From the NCBI GenBank assembly GCA_023387085.1, contig JAEWIL010000203.1, positions 16,583 through 80,582 of the forward strand: a DNA stretch of 64,000 nt. The letters are read 5' to 3'. Below are positions 44,617-54,116 of this stretch, one piece after another. This DNA comes from Pseudomonadota bacterium (GTDB lineage Bacteria > Pseudomonadota > Alphaproteobacteria > Sphingomonadales > Sphingomonadaceae). Position numbers and translations under genes: made by a program. The first letter of the stretch is position 1, and every line of letters starts with the position of its first letter. The notes beneath the pieces were generated by a model. It saw nothing but the letters and a program-made list of their open reading frames with translations. It made no database searches and was not told the DNA's origin.

Positions 44617-45603
44617 ATGGGCGTAGTGCGTCAACTTCGGCAGATTTCCGCCGACGATGCCGGTATCGACGTCGCCTTTCGCGCCGACGTCCACGCCGGC
44701 TTGTCGCAACGGCAAAAGGCGATTCCCGCCCGCTGGTTCTACGACGCGACGGGTTCGGCGCTGTTCGAGGATATTACCGCACTGCCCGAATATTATCCGA
44801 CGCGCAGCGAAACCGCGCTTCTGAAACGTTACGCGGGCGAAATGGCGGCGGCGATCGGGCCGGGCCGCGCGGTCGTCGAACTCGGCTCGGGCAGTTCGAC
44901 CAAGACACCGCTCTTGCTGCAGGCGATCGATCCTGCTGCCTATGTGCCGGTGGACATATCGGGGGATTTTCTGCGCGAGAGCGCCGACAGCCTCGCGGCC
45001 CGTTTTGCTGGACTCCCTATCTATCCGGTCGAGGCCGACTTCACCCAGAAGGTCGCGCTGCCGCGCGAAATCTGCCCGCTTCCCAAGCTTGGTTTCTTTC
45101 CGGGCTCGACGGTCGGCAACATGGTCGCGCGCACCGCGATTGACCTGCTGCGGAACTGGCGTGCGACGCTCGGCGACGGATCGCTGATGTTGATCGGGGT
45201 CGACCGAATCAAGGATGTCGGCGTCCTCGAACGTGCCTATGACGATCCGGCCGGCGTCACCGCGGCGTTCAACCTCAATCTGCTCGAACGGATCAACCGC
45301 GAGCTGGACGGGACGATTCCGGTCGCGAATTTCGGCCATCGCGCGATCTGGAACGACGTCCATGCGCGGATCGAGATGCACCTTGTCGCGGAGTGCAACC
45401 TCGAATTCACCGTCGACGGGCATCGCTACACGATGGCGAGGGGCGAGACGATCCATAGCGAAAACAGTCACAAATATGGCCCGCGCGATGCGAACCTGCT
45501 GCTCCGCGCCGGTGGCTGGACGCCGGTCGCGACCTGGGACGATGTCGACCCGGCGTTCGCATTGATTCTTGCCGAAGCGACCGAGTTCCGGTCCGCCCCC
45601 TGA
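44617..45603 (+). CDS. egtD: L-histidine N-alpha-methyltransferase EgtD
   Basis: S-adenosylmethionine-dependent enzyme that trimethylates histidine to hercynine, the first step of ergothioneine synthesis, 328 residues. The SAM-binding VVELGSGSSTKTPLLLQAI, PVDISGDFL and FFPGSTVGNM segments match EgtD. The substrate domain follows, with LIGVDRIKD and an HSENSHKYG region. It forms a two-gene operon with egtB. No EgtE-type lyase gene is adjacent, so the last step must be supplied elsewhere. Confidence 0.95.
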   Translation: MGVVRQLRQISADDAGIDVAFRADVHAGLSQRQKAIPARWFYDATGSALFEDITALPEYYPTRSETALLKRYAGEMAAAIGPGRAVVELGSGSSTKTPLLLQAIDPAAYVPVDISGDFLRESADSLAARFAGLPIYPVEADFTQKVALPREICPLPKLGFFPGSTVGNMVARTAIDLLRNWRATLGDGSLMLIGVDRIKDVGVLERAYDDPAGVTAAFNLNLLERINRELDGTIPVANFGHRAIWNDVHARIEMHLVAECNLEFTVDGHRYTMARGETIHSENSHKYGPRDANLLLRAGGWTPVATWDDVDPAFALILAEATEFRSAP

Positions 45604-45686
45604 CGCCCGACCCCTGAAGCTTGACGCTTGACGCCCCGACCGCAAGTCGTAGGGGCTCGGGCAGGATTTCAGCGAAAGGACAGCAT

Positions 45687-46553
45687 ATGATCGTCGGCGT
45701 CATCGGGGCAGGGCAAATGGGCGCGGGGATTGCGCAGGTGTCGGCGGGGGCCGGGCATGATGTGCTCCTTTCCGACATCGATCTGGCACGCGCCGAGGCC
45801 GGCAAGGCTGGCATCGCCAAGGCGCTCGGCCGTCTCGTCTCGAAGGATAAAATGGGGCAGGCCGACGCCGATTCGCTGCTCGGCCGCATTACGCCCGTCG
45901 CCGATCATGCCGCCTTCGCGCCCGCCGATCTGGTGATCGAGGCCGCGACCGAACGCGAGGAAATCAAGCGCGCGATCTTCGCGAGTGTCGGCCAGCATCT
46001 GTCCGCGACGGCAATCCTCGCGAGCAACACCAGCTCGATTCCGATCACCCGTCTCGCGCAGGCCGCCCCCGATCCGGCGCGCTTCATCGGCGTCCATTTC
46101 TTCAATCCGGTCCCCGTCATGGGCCTGATCGAACTGATCCGCGGCCTCGCCACCAGCGACGACACATTGGCAAAGGTCGAGGCCTATGGTCGCGGGCTGG
46201 GCAAGGAAATCGTGCACGCCAACGACGCGCCCGGCTTTATCGTCAACCGCGTGCTGATGCCGCTGATCAACGAAGCGATCTTCGCGTTGGGCGAGGGCGT
46301 TGCGACGATGCAGGATATCGACGCGGGTTGCCGCCTCGGTCTCAACCATCCGATGGGGCCGATAACCCTCGCCGACTTCATCGGACTCGACACCTGTCTC
46401 GAGATTATCCGCGTGCTGCAGTCGGGGACCGGCGACCCGAAATTTCGCCCCGCGCCGCTGCTCGTCCAATATGTCGAGGCGGGCTGGGTCGGCAAGAAGG
46501 CCGGGCGGGGCTTTTACGACTGGACGGGGCCGGAGCCGGTTCCGACCCGCTGA
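45687..46553 (+). CDS. 3-hydroxybutyryl-CoA dehydrogenase
   Basis: NAD(P)-dependent 3-hydroxyacyl-CoA dehydrogenase of 288 residues, interconverting acetoacetyl-CoA and 3-hydroxybutyryl-CoA. The fingerprint GVIGAGQMGAGIAQVSAGAG, Ser/Asn in SNTSSIPIT, catalytic His in GVHFFNPVPVMGLIEL and NRVLMPLINEA are all present. ATG at 45687 was chosen; an in-frame start at 45621 adds 22 residues that no family member has. Could serve butyrate, polyhydroxybutyrate or phenylacetate routes (PaaH-like). Isolated from the egt genes by 83 bases. Confidence 0.9.
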   Translation: MIVGVIGAGQMGAGIAQVSAGAGHDVLLSDIDLARAEAGKAGIAKALGRLVSKDKMGQADADSLLGRITPVADHAAFAPADLVIEAATEREEIKRAIFASVGQHLSATAILASNTSSIPITRLAQAAPDPARFIGVHFFNPVPVMGLIELIRGLATSDDTLAKVEAYGRGLGKEIVHANDAPGFIVNRVLMPLINEAIFALGEGVATMQDIDAGCRLGLNHPMGPITLADFIGLDTCLEIIRVLQSGTGDPKFRPAPLLVQYVEAGWVGKKAGRGFYDWTGPEPVPTR

Positions 46554-46649
46554 CGAAAATCGCCGCGCCGCGCGATTTGGACTGGACGCGCGGCGCTGCG
46601 TTGCACACCATGAAGACAGGGTCGAGAGCTTTTCTTTGTGGGGGATAGC

Positions 46650-47132
46650 ATGCGTTTCATCATCGCGGCCGCGGCCGCAGCCTTTCTCGCGTCGGCGGCA
46701 CCGGCGCACGCCCAGACGGTGAGTATCAAGAATCCGGCCAATTTCTGGTCTACGCTGAAGACGATGGGCTATGCGCCGACGCCGATCGCCAACGTCGATA
46801 AGACTCCCGAGTTCGACGTCAGCATCGATGGATTCAATTCGACGCTGCGCCTGGTCGGTTGCACCGCGGGCAAGGACTGCAAATATATGACGCTCGTCGC
46901 CTCCTACAGCGACGTGATAAACGCACCGGTCGCGTGGATTCAGAAGATGAACGACGAGTTTGACCTGCTCCGCATCGGGACGAACAACAAGGGGCATCTC
47001 TACATGTTCGGCGCCTATGTCGTCGAAGGCCTGCCGCAAAGCGAGTTGAAGCGCATTTTCGATTATTGGGCGGCCGATACGTCGGAGATCGGGCAGGAAG
47101 CGGTCGACGGAGGGTATGCGAAAAAGAACTAG
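46650..47132 (+). CDS. Secreted YbjN-domain protein
   Basis: 160-residue protein with a signal peptide (cleavage near AHA-Q) and a body matching the YbjN family fold: YAPTPIANVDKTPEFDVSIDGF, KYMTLVASYSD, WIQKMNDEFDLLRIG, and GHLYMFGAYVVEGLP. YbjN-like domains are chaperone-like folds of uncertain role. ATG at 46650; a GTG at 46638 would add four residues. It is the first of several small exported proteins here. Confidence 0.78.
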   Translation: MRFIIAAAAAAFLASAAPAHAQTVSIKNPANFWSTLKTMGYAPTPIANVDKTPEFDVSIDGFNSTLRLVGCTAGKDCKYMTLVASYSDVINAPVAWIQKMNDEFDLLRIGTNNKGHLYMFGAYVVEGLPQSELKRIFDYWAADTSEIGQEAVDGGYAKKN

Positions 47133-47215
47133 GTGGCATCGGAGACGGAGCCGTTTTCGGCGCGGCGCGTTGGCTCTCCGTCGCCCTTTATAGCGGCGCA
47201 ACAGGGAGTTTAGCC

Positions 47216-47704
47216 ATGGTTCGCTATCTTTTCACCGGCCTGTCGGCCTTGGCGCTTGTTTTGCCTGCCGCGCTCCATGCCCAAGCGGGCGCGCCGGAGG
47301 AATCGACGGTCAAAGACACCGCCAATTCGGTAACCGAGCCCTTCGACGGCAAGGAAGTCCCGCCGAAGTTGCTGGCAATTCAGGGCGCACCCTATTCGCT
47401 CGCCGGCCTTGGCAAATGCGCCGCGATCATCCGTGAAATCAACGAACTCGACACGGTGCTCGGCCCCGACGTCAACGAGCAGGTCGACAAGGATCGGGCG
47501 AAAAAGCGTGAGGAAACCGCGGGCCGGGTTGCGGGCAGTGTCGCCGGATCGATCATTCCTTTCCGGGGGTTGATCGGCGAAGTGACGGGCGCCAACGCCG
47601 AACGCCGCCGCTATGCTGCTGCGATCTATGCCGGCACGGTTCGGCGCGGCTTTCTGAAGGGCGTCGGCCTAGAGCGCGGATGCAAGGCGCCGGCGCGGCC
47701 CTGA
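47216..47704 (+). CDS. Secreted protein of unknown function with glycine-rich hydrophobic segment
   Basis: 162-residue protein with a signal peptide ending at AQA. The mature part has a conserved-looking LAIQGAPYSLAGLGKCAAIIREINELDTVLG block and then a Gly/Ala pattern (GRVAGSVAGSIIPFRGLIGEVTG) that could be a membrane-associating glycine-zipper. No family recognised. The C-terminus is basic with one more cysteine, so a disulfide with the earlier Cys is possible. ATG at 47216, preceded by AGGGAG. Confidence 0.65.
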   Translation: MVRYLFTGLSALALVLPAALHAQAGAPEESTVKDTANSVTEPFDGKEVPPKLLAIQGAPYSLAGLGKCAAIIREINELDTVLGPDVNEQVDKDRAKKREETAGRVAGSVAGSIIPFRGLIGEVTGANAERRRYAAAIYAGTVRRGFLKGVGLERGCKAPARP

Positions 47705-47731
47705 ATTTAGAAAGGGGAGGGAAAAAGAGCT

Positions 47732-48874
47732 ATGCAGGTTTCGGATATCCGGCGCTTTACCGCCGACATTCCCGAGGCGGCAATCGCCGACCTGAAAGCG
47801 CGGATCGCCAATACGCGCTGGCCCGAAAAGGAAACGGTCGATGACTGGGACCAGGGCGTTCCGCTCGCTTATGCCCGCGAGTTGGCGGCCTATTGGCGCG
47901 AGCATTACGACTGGCGAAAGATCGAAGCACGGCTCAACAGCCATCCCAATTTTCTTGCGACGATTGACGGGCTCGACATCCATTTCCTGCATGTCCGGTC
48001 GGAAAACCCCGATGCCCGGCCGCTCGTCCTGACGCACGGCTGGCCGGGTTCGGTGCTCGAGTTTCTCGACGTGATCGAACCCTTGTCGGCGGACTACCAT
48101 CTCGTGATCCCGTCGCTTCCGGGCTATGGTTTTTCCGGCAAACCGGTGGAGGCCAAGTGGGGCGTCGAGCATATCGCGGCGGCGTGGAACGCGCTGATGC
48201 TGGCGCTCGGCTATCCGCGCTATTTCGCCCAGGGCGGCGACTGGGGCAGCGCGGTGACCTGCGCGATCGGCGGCAATCATGCCGACCATTGCGCGGGTAT
48301 CCACGTCAACATGATCGTGGGCCAGCCCGACCCCGCGACGATGACCGATCTGACCGACAAGGAAAAACTCTATCTCGCGCGGTTCGGCTGGTATCGGTCC
48401 AAGGATAATGGCTACTCGACCCAGCAATCAACCCGGCCCCAGACCATCGGTTACGCGCTCGCCGATTCGGCCGTCGGGCAGATGTGCTGGATCGTCGAAA
48501 AGCTGCACGGCTGGACCGATTGCGGCCATCAGCCGGGTGGCCAGTCGATCGGAGGCCATCCCGAAAATTCGCTGGCGCGCGACGCGATGCTCGACACGGT
48601 CAGCCTCTATTGGCTGACCAACAGCGCGGCATCGTCGGCGCGGCTCTATTGGCACAGCTTCGCGACCTTTGGCTTCGGCGAAATCGCCGTGCCGACCGCG
48701 TGCAGCCTGTTCCCGAACGAGATCATGCGCCTGTCGCGCCGCTGGGCCGAGCAACGCTACCAGAATATCGTCCATTGGAACGAACTCGATCGCGGCGGTC
48801 ATTTTGCCGCGTGGGAACAGCCCGATCTGTTCATCGCCGAAGTGCGCGCCGCGCTCCGCAAAATGGAGCTATAG
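47732..48874 (+). CDS. Epoxide hydrolase (EHN/alpha-beta hydrolase)
   Basis: 380-residue alpha/beta hydrolase with the epoxide-hydrolase N-terminal domain (RFTADIPEAAIADLKARIANTRWPE). The oxyanion HGWPGSVLEF, nucleophile elbow GGDWGSAV with the Asp, and HFAAWEQPDLF with the catalytic His complete the set. Hydrolyses epoxides to diols; microsomal-type relatives act on terpene or aromatic epoxides. Its tail overlaps the convergent MliC gene by 6 bases. Not in an operon with other catabolic genes. Confidence 0.9.
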   Translation: MQVSDIRRFTADIPEAAIADLKARIANTRWPEKETVDDWDQGVPLAYARELAAYWREHYDWRKIEARLNSHPNFLATIDGLDIHFLHVRSENPDARPLVLTHGWPGSVLEFLDVIEPLSADYHLVIPSLPGYGFSGKPVEAKWGVEHIAAAWNALMLALGYPRYFAQGGDWGSAVTCAIGGNHADHCAGIHVNMIVGQPDPATMTDLTDKEKLYLARFGWYRSKDNGYSTQQSTRPQTIGYALADSAVGQMCWIVEKLHGWTDCGHQPGGQSIGGHPENSLARDAMLDTVSLYWLTNSAASSARLYWHSFATFGFGEIAVPTACSLFPNEIMRLSRRWAEQRYQNIVHWNELDRGGHFAAWEQPDLFIAEVRAALRKMEL

Positions 48875-49189
48875 CGGCGTGTAAACGGGCCGGCAGCTTT
48901 CGGGAGCGGTACGCGCGGCCGTGTTCCACATCACGTCATTGCCATTGCGGGCAAGCCGGGCGCCGGACCGGTTTTCATATATTTGCCCGCGGTTTGCCGG
49001 TGTGGCGCGCAGGGTCATCGTGCGCCCGTTGTTGACGCGAACGATCGCCGCATTGGGAAGATAGTTGACGGTCAATCTCGTGCCGCGATCGCATTGATAA
49101 CTGCTGCCCGTACGCGGCGGGGTCGAGGCGCAGGCCGCGAGCGTCAAGGCCAGAGCCGATACGGCCGCTATTTTCATGCCTTCGTGCAT
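48869..49189 (-). CDS. MliC-type lysozyme inhibitor lipoprotein
   Basis: 106-residue lipoprotein: LAAC lipobox, then a short domain matching MliC/PliC (SYQCDRGTRLTVNYLPNAAI, MTLRATPANRGQIYENRSG, ending CRPV). The paired cysteines bound the domain. MliC blocks c-type lysozyme at the envelope. Start at 49189 has GGGAGACGGGTC; Met5 at 49177 would also work. It is convergent with the epoxide hydrolase gene and on the same strand as the next gene upstream, 11 bases apart. Confidence 0.82.
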   Translation of the reverse strand: MHEGMKIAAVSALALTLAACASTPPRTGSSYQCDRGTRLTVNYLPNAAIVRVNNGRTMTLRATPANRGQIYENRSGARLARNGNDVMWNTAARTAPESCRPVYTPL

Positions 49190-49200
49190 GACCCGTCTCC

Positions 49201-49830
49201 CTAATAGCCCGAACGGACGCACAGAACATCCGCCAGATATTCGCGACCGCTCACGGTTTCCATATGCTCGCGCGCCGACCCGTTCCAGCCGATCGAGCGG
49301 CACCATGTGTCGGCGGTCTGCGCCGCACAATTGGCCGTTGCCGACCCTCTGGTACAGGCGAGAACGCGATAGTTGCCCTGTGACGGCTGGGTGTGGAATT
49401 CGGCGAAATTGCCACGCGCAACCTGGTCTCTCGCGGGCGGCTGCGGATTCCAGCCGCCACCGCCGCCGCTGACCGGGCGGATCGACTGGATGGTGATGCC
49501 GCGCAGGATATTGTTCAGCATCGGCGTGTCGCGCTCGACGGTGCGGCAAGTCCCGCGATAGCGCGTCTTCTCGCAAAGTTCCCACCGGCCGCTCGCGACA
49601 CGGATCGAATTGACCGGCCACGCCAGGCCAAGGTTCGACTTTTCGCCGCCGATGAAAACGGCGGGCCCCTTATAGGCTGCGTCGCGATAGATGGTCGCTT
49701 CGGGCGGTCGCTCGGGTGGGCGGTAGCGTTCCGTCTCCGCGGTCTGGGCGTTCGAGGTGGCGAGAAGGCCCGCCCCTATCGAAGTCGCCGCAGCGACGAG
49801 GATCGACAAACGATAAGCGGCTTTCATCAC
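49201..49830 (-). CDS. Secreted beta/gamma-crystallin-like protein
   Basis: 209-residue exported protein (signal peptide ending near SNAQ). After a Pro/Arg-rich linker a beta/gamma-crystallin-like segment follows: ATIYRDAAYKGPAVFI and GRWELCEKTRYRGTCRTVERD, with the Y-x-x-x-x-F/W Greek-key spacing. The C-terminal part has several cysteines (CTRGSATANCAAQTADTWC). Such domains bind calcium or carbohydrate in bacteria; the role here is unknown. Likely co-transcribed with the lysozyme-inhibitor gene. Confidence 0.72.
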   Translation of the reverse strand: MMKAAYRLSILVAAATSIGAGLLATSNAQTAETERYRPPERPPEATIYRDAAYKGPAVFIGGEKSNLGLAWPVNSIRVASGRWELCEKTRYRGTCRTVERDTPMLNNILRGITIQSIRPVSGGGGGWNPQPPARDQVARGNFAEFHTQPSQGNYRVLACTRGSATANCAAQTADTWCRSIGWNGSAREHMETVSGREYLADVLCVRSGY

Positions 49831-49933
49831 AGCCTCCCTTTCAGCACGCGCAACCCGGGGATTCGTTATGGTCCCGCGAGCTTACGTCATGCCGGGGCGG
49901 CTTGCAAATTATCCCAATGCCTTGCGCAACAAC

Positions 49934-51331
49934 TCAGGGAGCCTTGGCGGGCTCGGCGAGCGGTGTGGCGGGCGCTGTCGTTGCGGCGGGAGCCGGCGGC
50001 GGCGGGGCGGCGGGCGGCGCAATGCCGAGCATCAGCCCGGCGAGCGCCGCCGACATCAGGTTCGACAGGCTGCCCGCGAGCAGCGCCTTCAGACCCAGCT
50101 TCGCGATCATCGGGCGCTGGTTGGGGGCAAGCCCTCCGGTCACCGCCATCTGGATCGCGATCGAGCTGAAATTGGCGAAGCCGCAGAGGGCAAAGGTCGC
50201 GATTGCGATCGAGGCGGGCGACAGGCCGGCCTGCACCTTGCCGAGATCGATGAAAGCGACGAATTCGTTGAGCACGATCTTGCTGCCGAACAGCCCGCCG
50301 ACCGCGGCGCTTTCGTCCCACGGAACCCCCATCAGCCACATCACGGGGCGAAAGATCGTCCCGATGATCGCCTGGAACGACAGATCGGGATAACCGAACC
50401 AGCCCCCGATCCCGGCAAGCAAGCCGTTGGCGAGCGCGACGAGCGCGACGAAGGCGAGCACCATCGCGCCGACCGCGACCGCCAGCCGCACGCCGGTCTG
50501 CGCGCCTTGCGCGGCCGCCATGATGATGTTCGCAGGCTTTTCCTCGTCGTGGCTCGCCTCGGGCATGATCACGGGTTCGATGCCCAGATCCTTGGGATCG
50601 TCGGGCATCATGATCTTCGCCATCAGGATCCCGCCGGGCGCCGACATGAAGCTCGCCGCGAGCAGATAGGGTAGCAGATGCGCGCCGATCATGCTGGCAT
50701 AGGCGCCGAGGATCGTTCCCGCGACCCCCGCCATGCCGACGGTCATCACGGTGAAAAGCTGCGACGGGGTCAGGCTGGCGAGATAGGGACGGATGACGAG
50801 CGGGCTTTCGCTCTGCCCGACGAAGATATTCGCTGCGGCGCCGAGGCTTTCGACCTTGGTGATGCCGGTGATCTTCTGGATCGCGCCGCCGACCCATTTG
50901 ATCACGAGCTGCATGATGCCGAGATAATAGAGGATCGAGATCATCGAGGCGAAGAAGATGATCACAGGCAGCGCCGCGATCGCGAAACTGTGCCCGCCCA
51001 TCTCGGGCCCCGCGAGCGGACCGAAGATGAAATCGGTTCCGGCCTTCGCATAGCCAAGCAGGTTCACGACCCCTTCGCTCAGGCAGCCGATGGTTTCATG
51101 ACCTGTGGCGCGGAAGCTGTCGCGCCATGCCGCGCCATTGGGAAGATAAAAATAGGAGCAGCCTTGCGTGACATGCCCGGCCGGCCGGTACAGGGCGACG
51201 GCCGCGAAAAAGACCTGCAGGCCAAAGGCTGCACCGACGACGCGAAGCCGGATCCACTTGCGGTTGGAAGAAAAGAGCACGGCAATCGCAAGCAATGCGA
51301 CGATACCGAGCAGACCGATCAGGCGTTCCAT
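49934..51331 (-). CDS. CNT-family nucleoside permease (NupC-like)
   Basis: Concentrative nucleoside transporter, 465 residues with about 10 hydrophobic segments. Recognisable are GQSESPLVIRPYLASLTPSQ, the GTILGAYASMIGAHLLPYLLAASFMSAPG block and GSKIVLNEFVAF of the substrate/sodium site. The C-terminus ends in an Ala/Pro-rich tail of about 25 residues, not typical of the family. ATG at 51331; the open frame above is not coding-like. Divergent from the S9 peptidase. Imports nucleosides; exact specificity not told. Confidence 0.9.
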   Translation of the reverse strand: MERLIGLLGIVALLAIAVLFSSNRKWIRLRVVGAAFGLQVFFAAVALYRPAGHVTQGCSYFYLPNGAAWRDSFRATGHETIGCLSEGVVNLLGYAKAGTDFIFGPLAGPEMGGHSFAIAALPVIIFFASMISILYYLGIMQLVIKWVGGAIQKITGITKVESLGAAANIFVGQSESPLVIRPYLASLTPSQLFTVMTVGMAGVAGTILGAYASMIGAHLLPYLLAASFMSAPGGILMAKIMMPDDPKDLGIEPVIMPEASHDEEKPANIIMAAAQGAQTGVRLAVAVGAMVLAFVALVALANGLLAGIGGWFGYPDLSFQAIIGTIFRPVMWLMGVPWDESAAVGGLFGSKIVLNEFVAFIDLGKVQAGLSPASIAIATFALCGFANFSSIAIQMAVTGGLAPNQRPMIAKLGLKALLAGSLSNLMSAALAGLMLGIAPPAAPPPPAPAATTAPATPLAEPAKAP

Positions 51332-51478
51332 AAAAAGCGTGCGTCCCCCGCAAGTTTGTTGCGTCTTGTCTAGCGGGCTTTGGCGGCGGGGCAAGGGGCA
51401 GCCATCCGGATCGGCGGCGAAGTGGCTTGGCGGCGGTGCGATCGTCGGATAGCCTTTGACGCCATAAGGGGGAATGTG

Positions 51479-53425
51479 ATGCGGCGGTTGGCGGTTGCGC
51501 TTGTTCTGGGGTGTCTTTCGTTCGGCGCGTCGGCCCAAGCGCCTGCGCCGCCGGCCGCAGCGGTGCAGTTCGAGCCGCTACCGACCACTGTTTTTGCCAG
51601 CCTGCCCTTTTCGGAAATGACCGAATTGTCGCCCGATGGCACGCATATTGCCGGACTGTTCGCGGTGAACGGCCGCCAGAGCATCGGCATCATCCCCGTG
51701 GTCGGCGATCGCAGCAAGGCGGTCTTCGTCGGGCTGCCGGACCTGACCGAAGCCGGCTGGATACGTTGGGTGGGCGGCGACAATATCGTGATCGGTCTGA
51801 GCGCGCTGCTGCCCGTCGAAACCGACAATTGGTACATATCGCGGCTGATCGGCATCAACCGCTCGTCGGGCAAGGTAACCAAGCTTTTGTGGGACCTGCA
51901 CGGCCAGAATGCCGCCGATCTGGTCTGGGTGCCGACCGATGGGAGCCGCGAGATCCTCGTTGCGGGGCAGGATTCGATTTATGAAAGCCCCGAATTCTGG
52001 CCCAGCGTCTATCGCGTCGATGTCGCGACGGGGCATCGGAAGATCGTCATGAAGGGGCGGGGCGGCGTCATGGACTGGGGCGCCGACACACTCGGCCGCA
52101 TCCGTTACGGGGTCGGCTACCGCGACGACAGCACCCGGGCCACGCTATTTTATCGCGGCGCCGACGAGAGCGGCTTTCGTGCGATCGATCGCGCCTCGCT
52201 TCGCGATGACGAGGCGCTGGCCGTGCCGGTCCTGTTCGTGCCTGGCACCGACAATGGCGTCGTGTACCGTACGTTGGACGATGGCCGAACGGTGCTGGCC
52301 GAGGTCGATCTGCCGACGGGCAAGCTGGTGCGGACGGTTGCGGCCGCCGACCAAGGCAATGTCGTCGCGGCGATCCCGTCTCCCGACGGATCGCGGCTGC
52401 TCGGCTTCTACGCGTCGGACGATCGCCGACAGGTCAACTGGCTCGACCCGGCGATGGCCAGATCTCAGGAGGCGCTGAACGCGATGTCGCCCGCGTCGCG
52501 CGTCGTGATCGACAGCTACAGCAACGATCTGTCCAAAATGCTCGTCCGCATCGGCACGTCGGATAATCCCGGACTTCTCTATTATTACGATGCCGCGACG
52601 GACAGCCTGACGAAGCTTGCGGCGATGAACGACGAGATCGGCGGCAAGCGTCTCTCTCGCGCGAAAATGATCCGCTACAAGGCGCGCGACGGACTGGAGA
52701 TAGAGGGCGTGCTGACGATGCCGCGCGGCCGGGCGGCGACCGGCCTGCCCTTCATCGTCATGCCGCACGGCGGTCCCTGGGGGCATGACGAACTCGCCTA
52801 TGACTATTGGGCGCAATTCCTTGCCGAACGTGGCTATGCGGTGCTTCAGCCCAATTTCCGTGGCTCGACCGGCTATGGCGCCGCTTTCGAGGATGCGGGC
52901 GAGGGACAGCTCGGGTTCGCGATGCAGGACGATGTGACCGACGGCGTTCGCTGGGCGATCGGGCAAAAGATCGCCGACCCGAAGCGCGTCTGCATCGTCG
53001 GCGCCTCCTATGGCGGCTATGCGGCCATGTGGGGCATCGTGAAGGATCCCGATCTCTATCGCTGCGCGATCTCGATCGCCGGCGTGTCGAACCTGCGGCG
53101 CGAGGTCAATGATTTCGGCGGGACGCTGCGCGCCAAGCTCCACCGCATCCAGTGGCAGAAAATGACCCCCGACTTCGCCGCGGTATCGCCGATCAATGCG
53201 GTGGATCGCATCAAGACGCCCCTGCTGCTTATCCACGGCAAAAAGGACGTGACCGTCGATCACAATCAATCGACGCGCATGGTCGCGGCGATGACGAAAG
53301 CGGGCAAGCCGGTCGATTTCGTGTCGCTGCCGCTGGCCGATCATTATTTCACGCGCGAAGCCGACCGTTTGCTGCTTTTGCAGTCGATCGAGGCATTCCT
53401 GGCGAAACATAATCCCCCTGATTGA
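51479..53425 (+). CDS. S9 family peptidase (prolyl oligopeptidase-like), secreted
   Basis: Serine peptidase of the dipeptidyl/acylaminoacyl peptidase type, 648 residues. A signal peptide (GASA-Q) is followed by a beta-propeller-type N-terminal region and an alpha/beta-hydrolase domain. The catalytic triad is visible: nucleophile in VGASYGGYAAMWG, Asp in HGKKDVTVD and His in LADHYFTR. Good GGGGGAATG before the start at 51479. Probably periplasmic peptide cleavage. Divergent from the CNT gene, alone in its unit. Confidence 0.9.
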   Translation: MRRLAVALVLGCLSFGASAQAPAPPAAAVQFEPLPTTVFASLPFSEMTELSPDGTHIAGLFAVNGRQSIGIIPVVGDRSKAVFVGLPDLTEAGWIRWVGGDNIVIGLSALLPVETDNWYISRLIGINRSSGKVTKLLWDLHGQNAADLVWVPTDGSREILVAGQDSIYESPEFWPSVYRVDVATGHRKIVMKGRGGVMDWGADTLGRIRYGVGYRDDSTRATLFYRGADESGFRAIDRASLRDDEALAVPVLFVPGTDNGVVYRTLDDGRTVLAEVDLPTGKLVRTVAAADQGNVVAAIPSPDGSRLLGFYASDDRRQVNWLDPAMARSQEALNAMSPASRVVIDSYSNDLSKMLVRIGTSDNPGLLYYYDAATDSLTKLAAMNDEIGGKRLSRAKMIRYKARDGLEIEGVLTMPRGRAATGLPFIVMPHGGPWGHDELAYDYWAQFLAERGYAVLQPNFRGSTGYGAAFEDAGEGQLGFAMQDDVTDGVRWAIGQKIADPKRVCIVGASYGGYAAMWGIVKDPDLYRCAISIAGVSNLRREVNDFGGTLRAKLHRIQWQKMTPDFAAVSPINAVDRIKTPLLLIHGKKDVTVDHNQSTRMVAAMTKAGKPVDFVSLPLADHYFTREADRLLLLQSIEAFLAKHNPPD

Positions 53426-53468
53426 CCACCATCTTTCCACACCGCGCAAAACCGACTATCGGGCGCCG

Positions 53469-54116
53469 ATGGAAACTAGCTCCTCGCGCGTGAACGCGCC
53501 CTCGTTGCTGCTGTTCGCGATCCTCTATGGCGGGATGGTGCCGCTTGGCGGTTTTCTGGGTTCCAAACAGGTCGCGCTCGGGCCGCTCGCCGTCGAGGCC
53601 GGGATTTTCCCCTTTCTGACGCTGATCGCGATTTCCAGCGGCATCGCCGAACTGCACGGACGCGCGGTGGCGGACAAGCTGGTGCGGCTCGGCTTTATCC
53701 CGCTGGTGCTGGCGATCCTCCTGACCGTCTTCGTGCTCCAGTTGCCGACCGATCCCGGCATGTACGAACCCGCGAAGGAAGCCTTCCCGATCATCGTCGG
53801 ACAGGGGTGGCGCATGATGGCTGCGGGCATCCTGGCCTATGGCGTATCGGTCAGCCTCAACGTTTGGATTTTCGCGCGGATGACCGCGAACAACGGCCGC
53901 CTGTTGCCGCTGCGCGGCTTCGTCGCGGCGGCGCTCAGCCAGATCATCGACACGCTGATCTTCATCACCGTCAGCTTCTACGGCGTCCGCCCGATCGCCG
54001 ACCTGATGCTCGGCCAGATGATCGCCAAGGTCGTGCTGTCGGCGGTCATGGTGCCGCTGCTCGTGATGGCGGTCGTCGCCATCGGCCGCAAGCTCGACAC
54101 GAACAACGCCGGATGA
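53469..54116 (+). CDS. Queuosine-precursor transporter (YhhQ/VUT family)
   Basis: 215-residue membrane protein with about six helices, of the VUT/YhhQ family that imports queuine precursors (preQ0, preQ1). Visible are [21 protein letters not shown] at the first helices, [10 protein letters not shown], and the [20 protein letters not shown] segment. Fits with gluQ in the same window, as both feed queuosine tRNA modification. Its stop overlaps the argB start (ATGA). Confidence 0.88.
   Translation: METSSSRVNAPSLLLFAILYGGMVPLGGFLGSKQVALGPLAVEAGIFPFLTLIAISSGIAELHGRAVADKLVRLGFIPLVLAILLTVFVLQLPTDPGMYEPAKEAFPIIVGQGWRMMAAGILAYGVSVSLNVWIFARMTANNGRLLPLRGFVAAALSQIIDTLIFITVSFYGVRPIADLMLGQMIAKVVLSAVMVPLLVMAVVAIGRKLDTNNAG

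Noticed and set aside
53807..54112. Upstream extension of the argB frame
   Set aside because: It lies within the transporter gene, lacks family motifs, and the ATG at 54113 has the normal ArgB N-terminus with the ATGA overlap.
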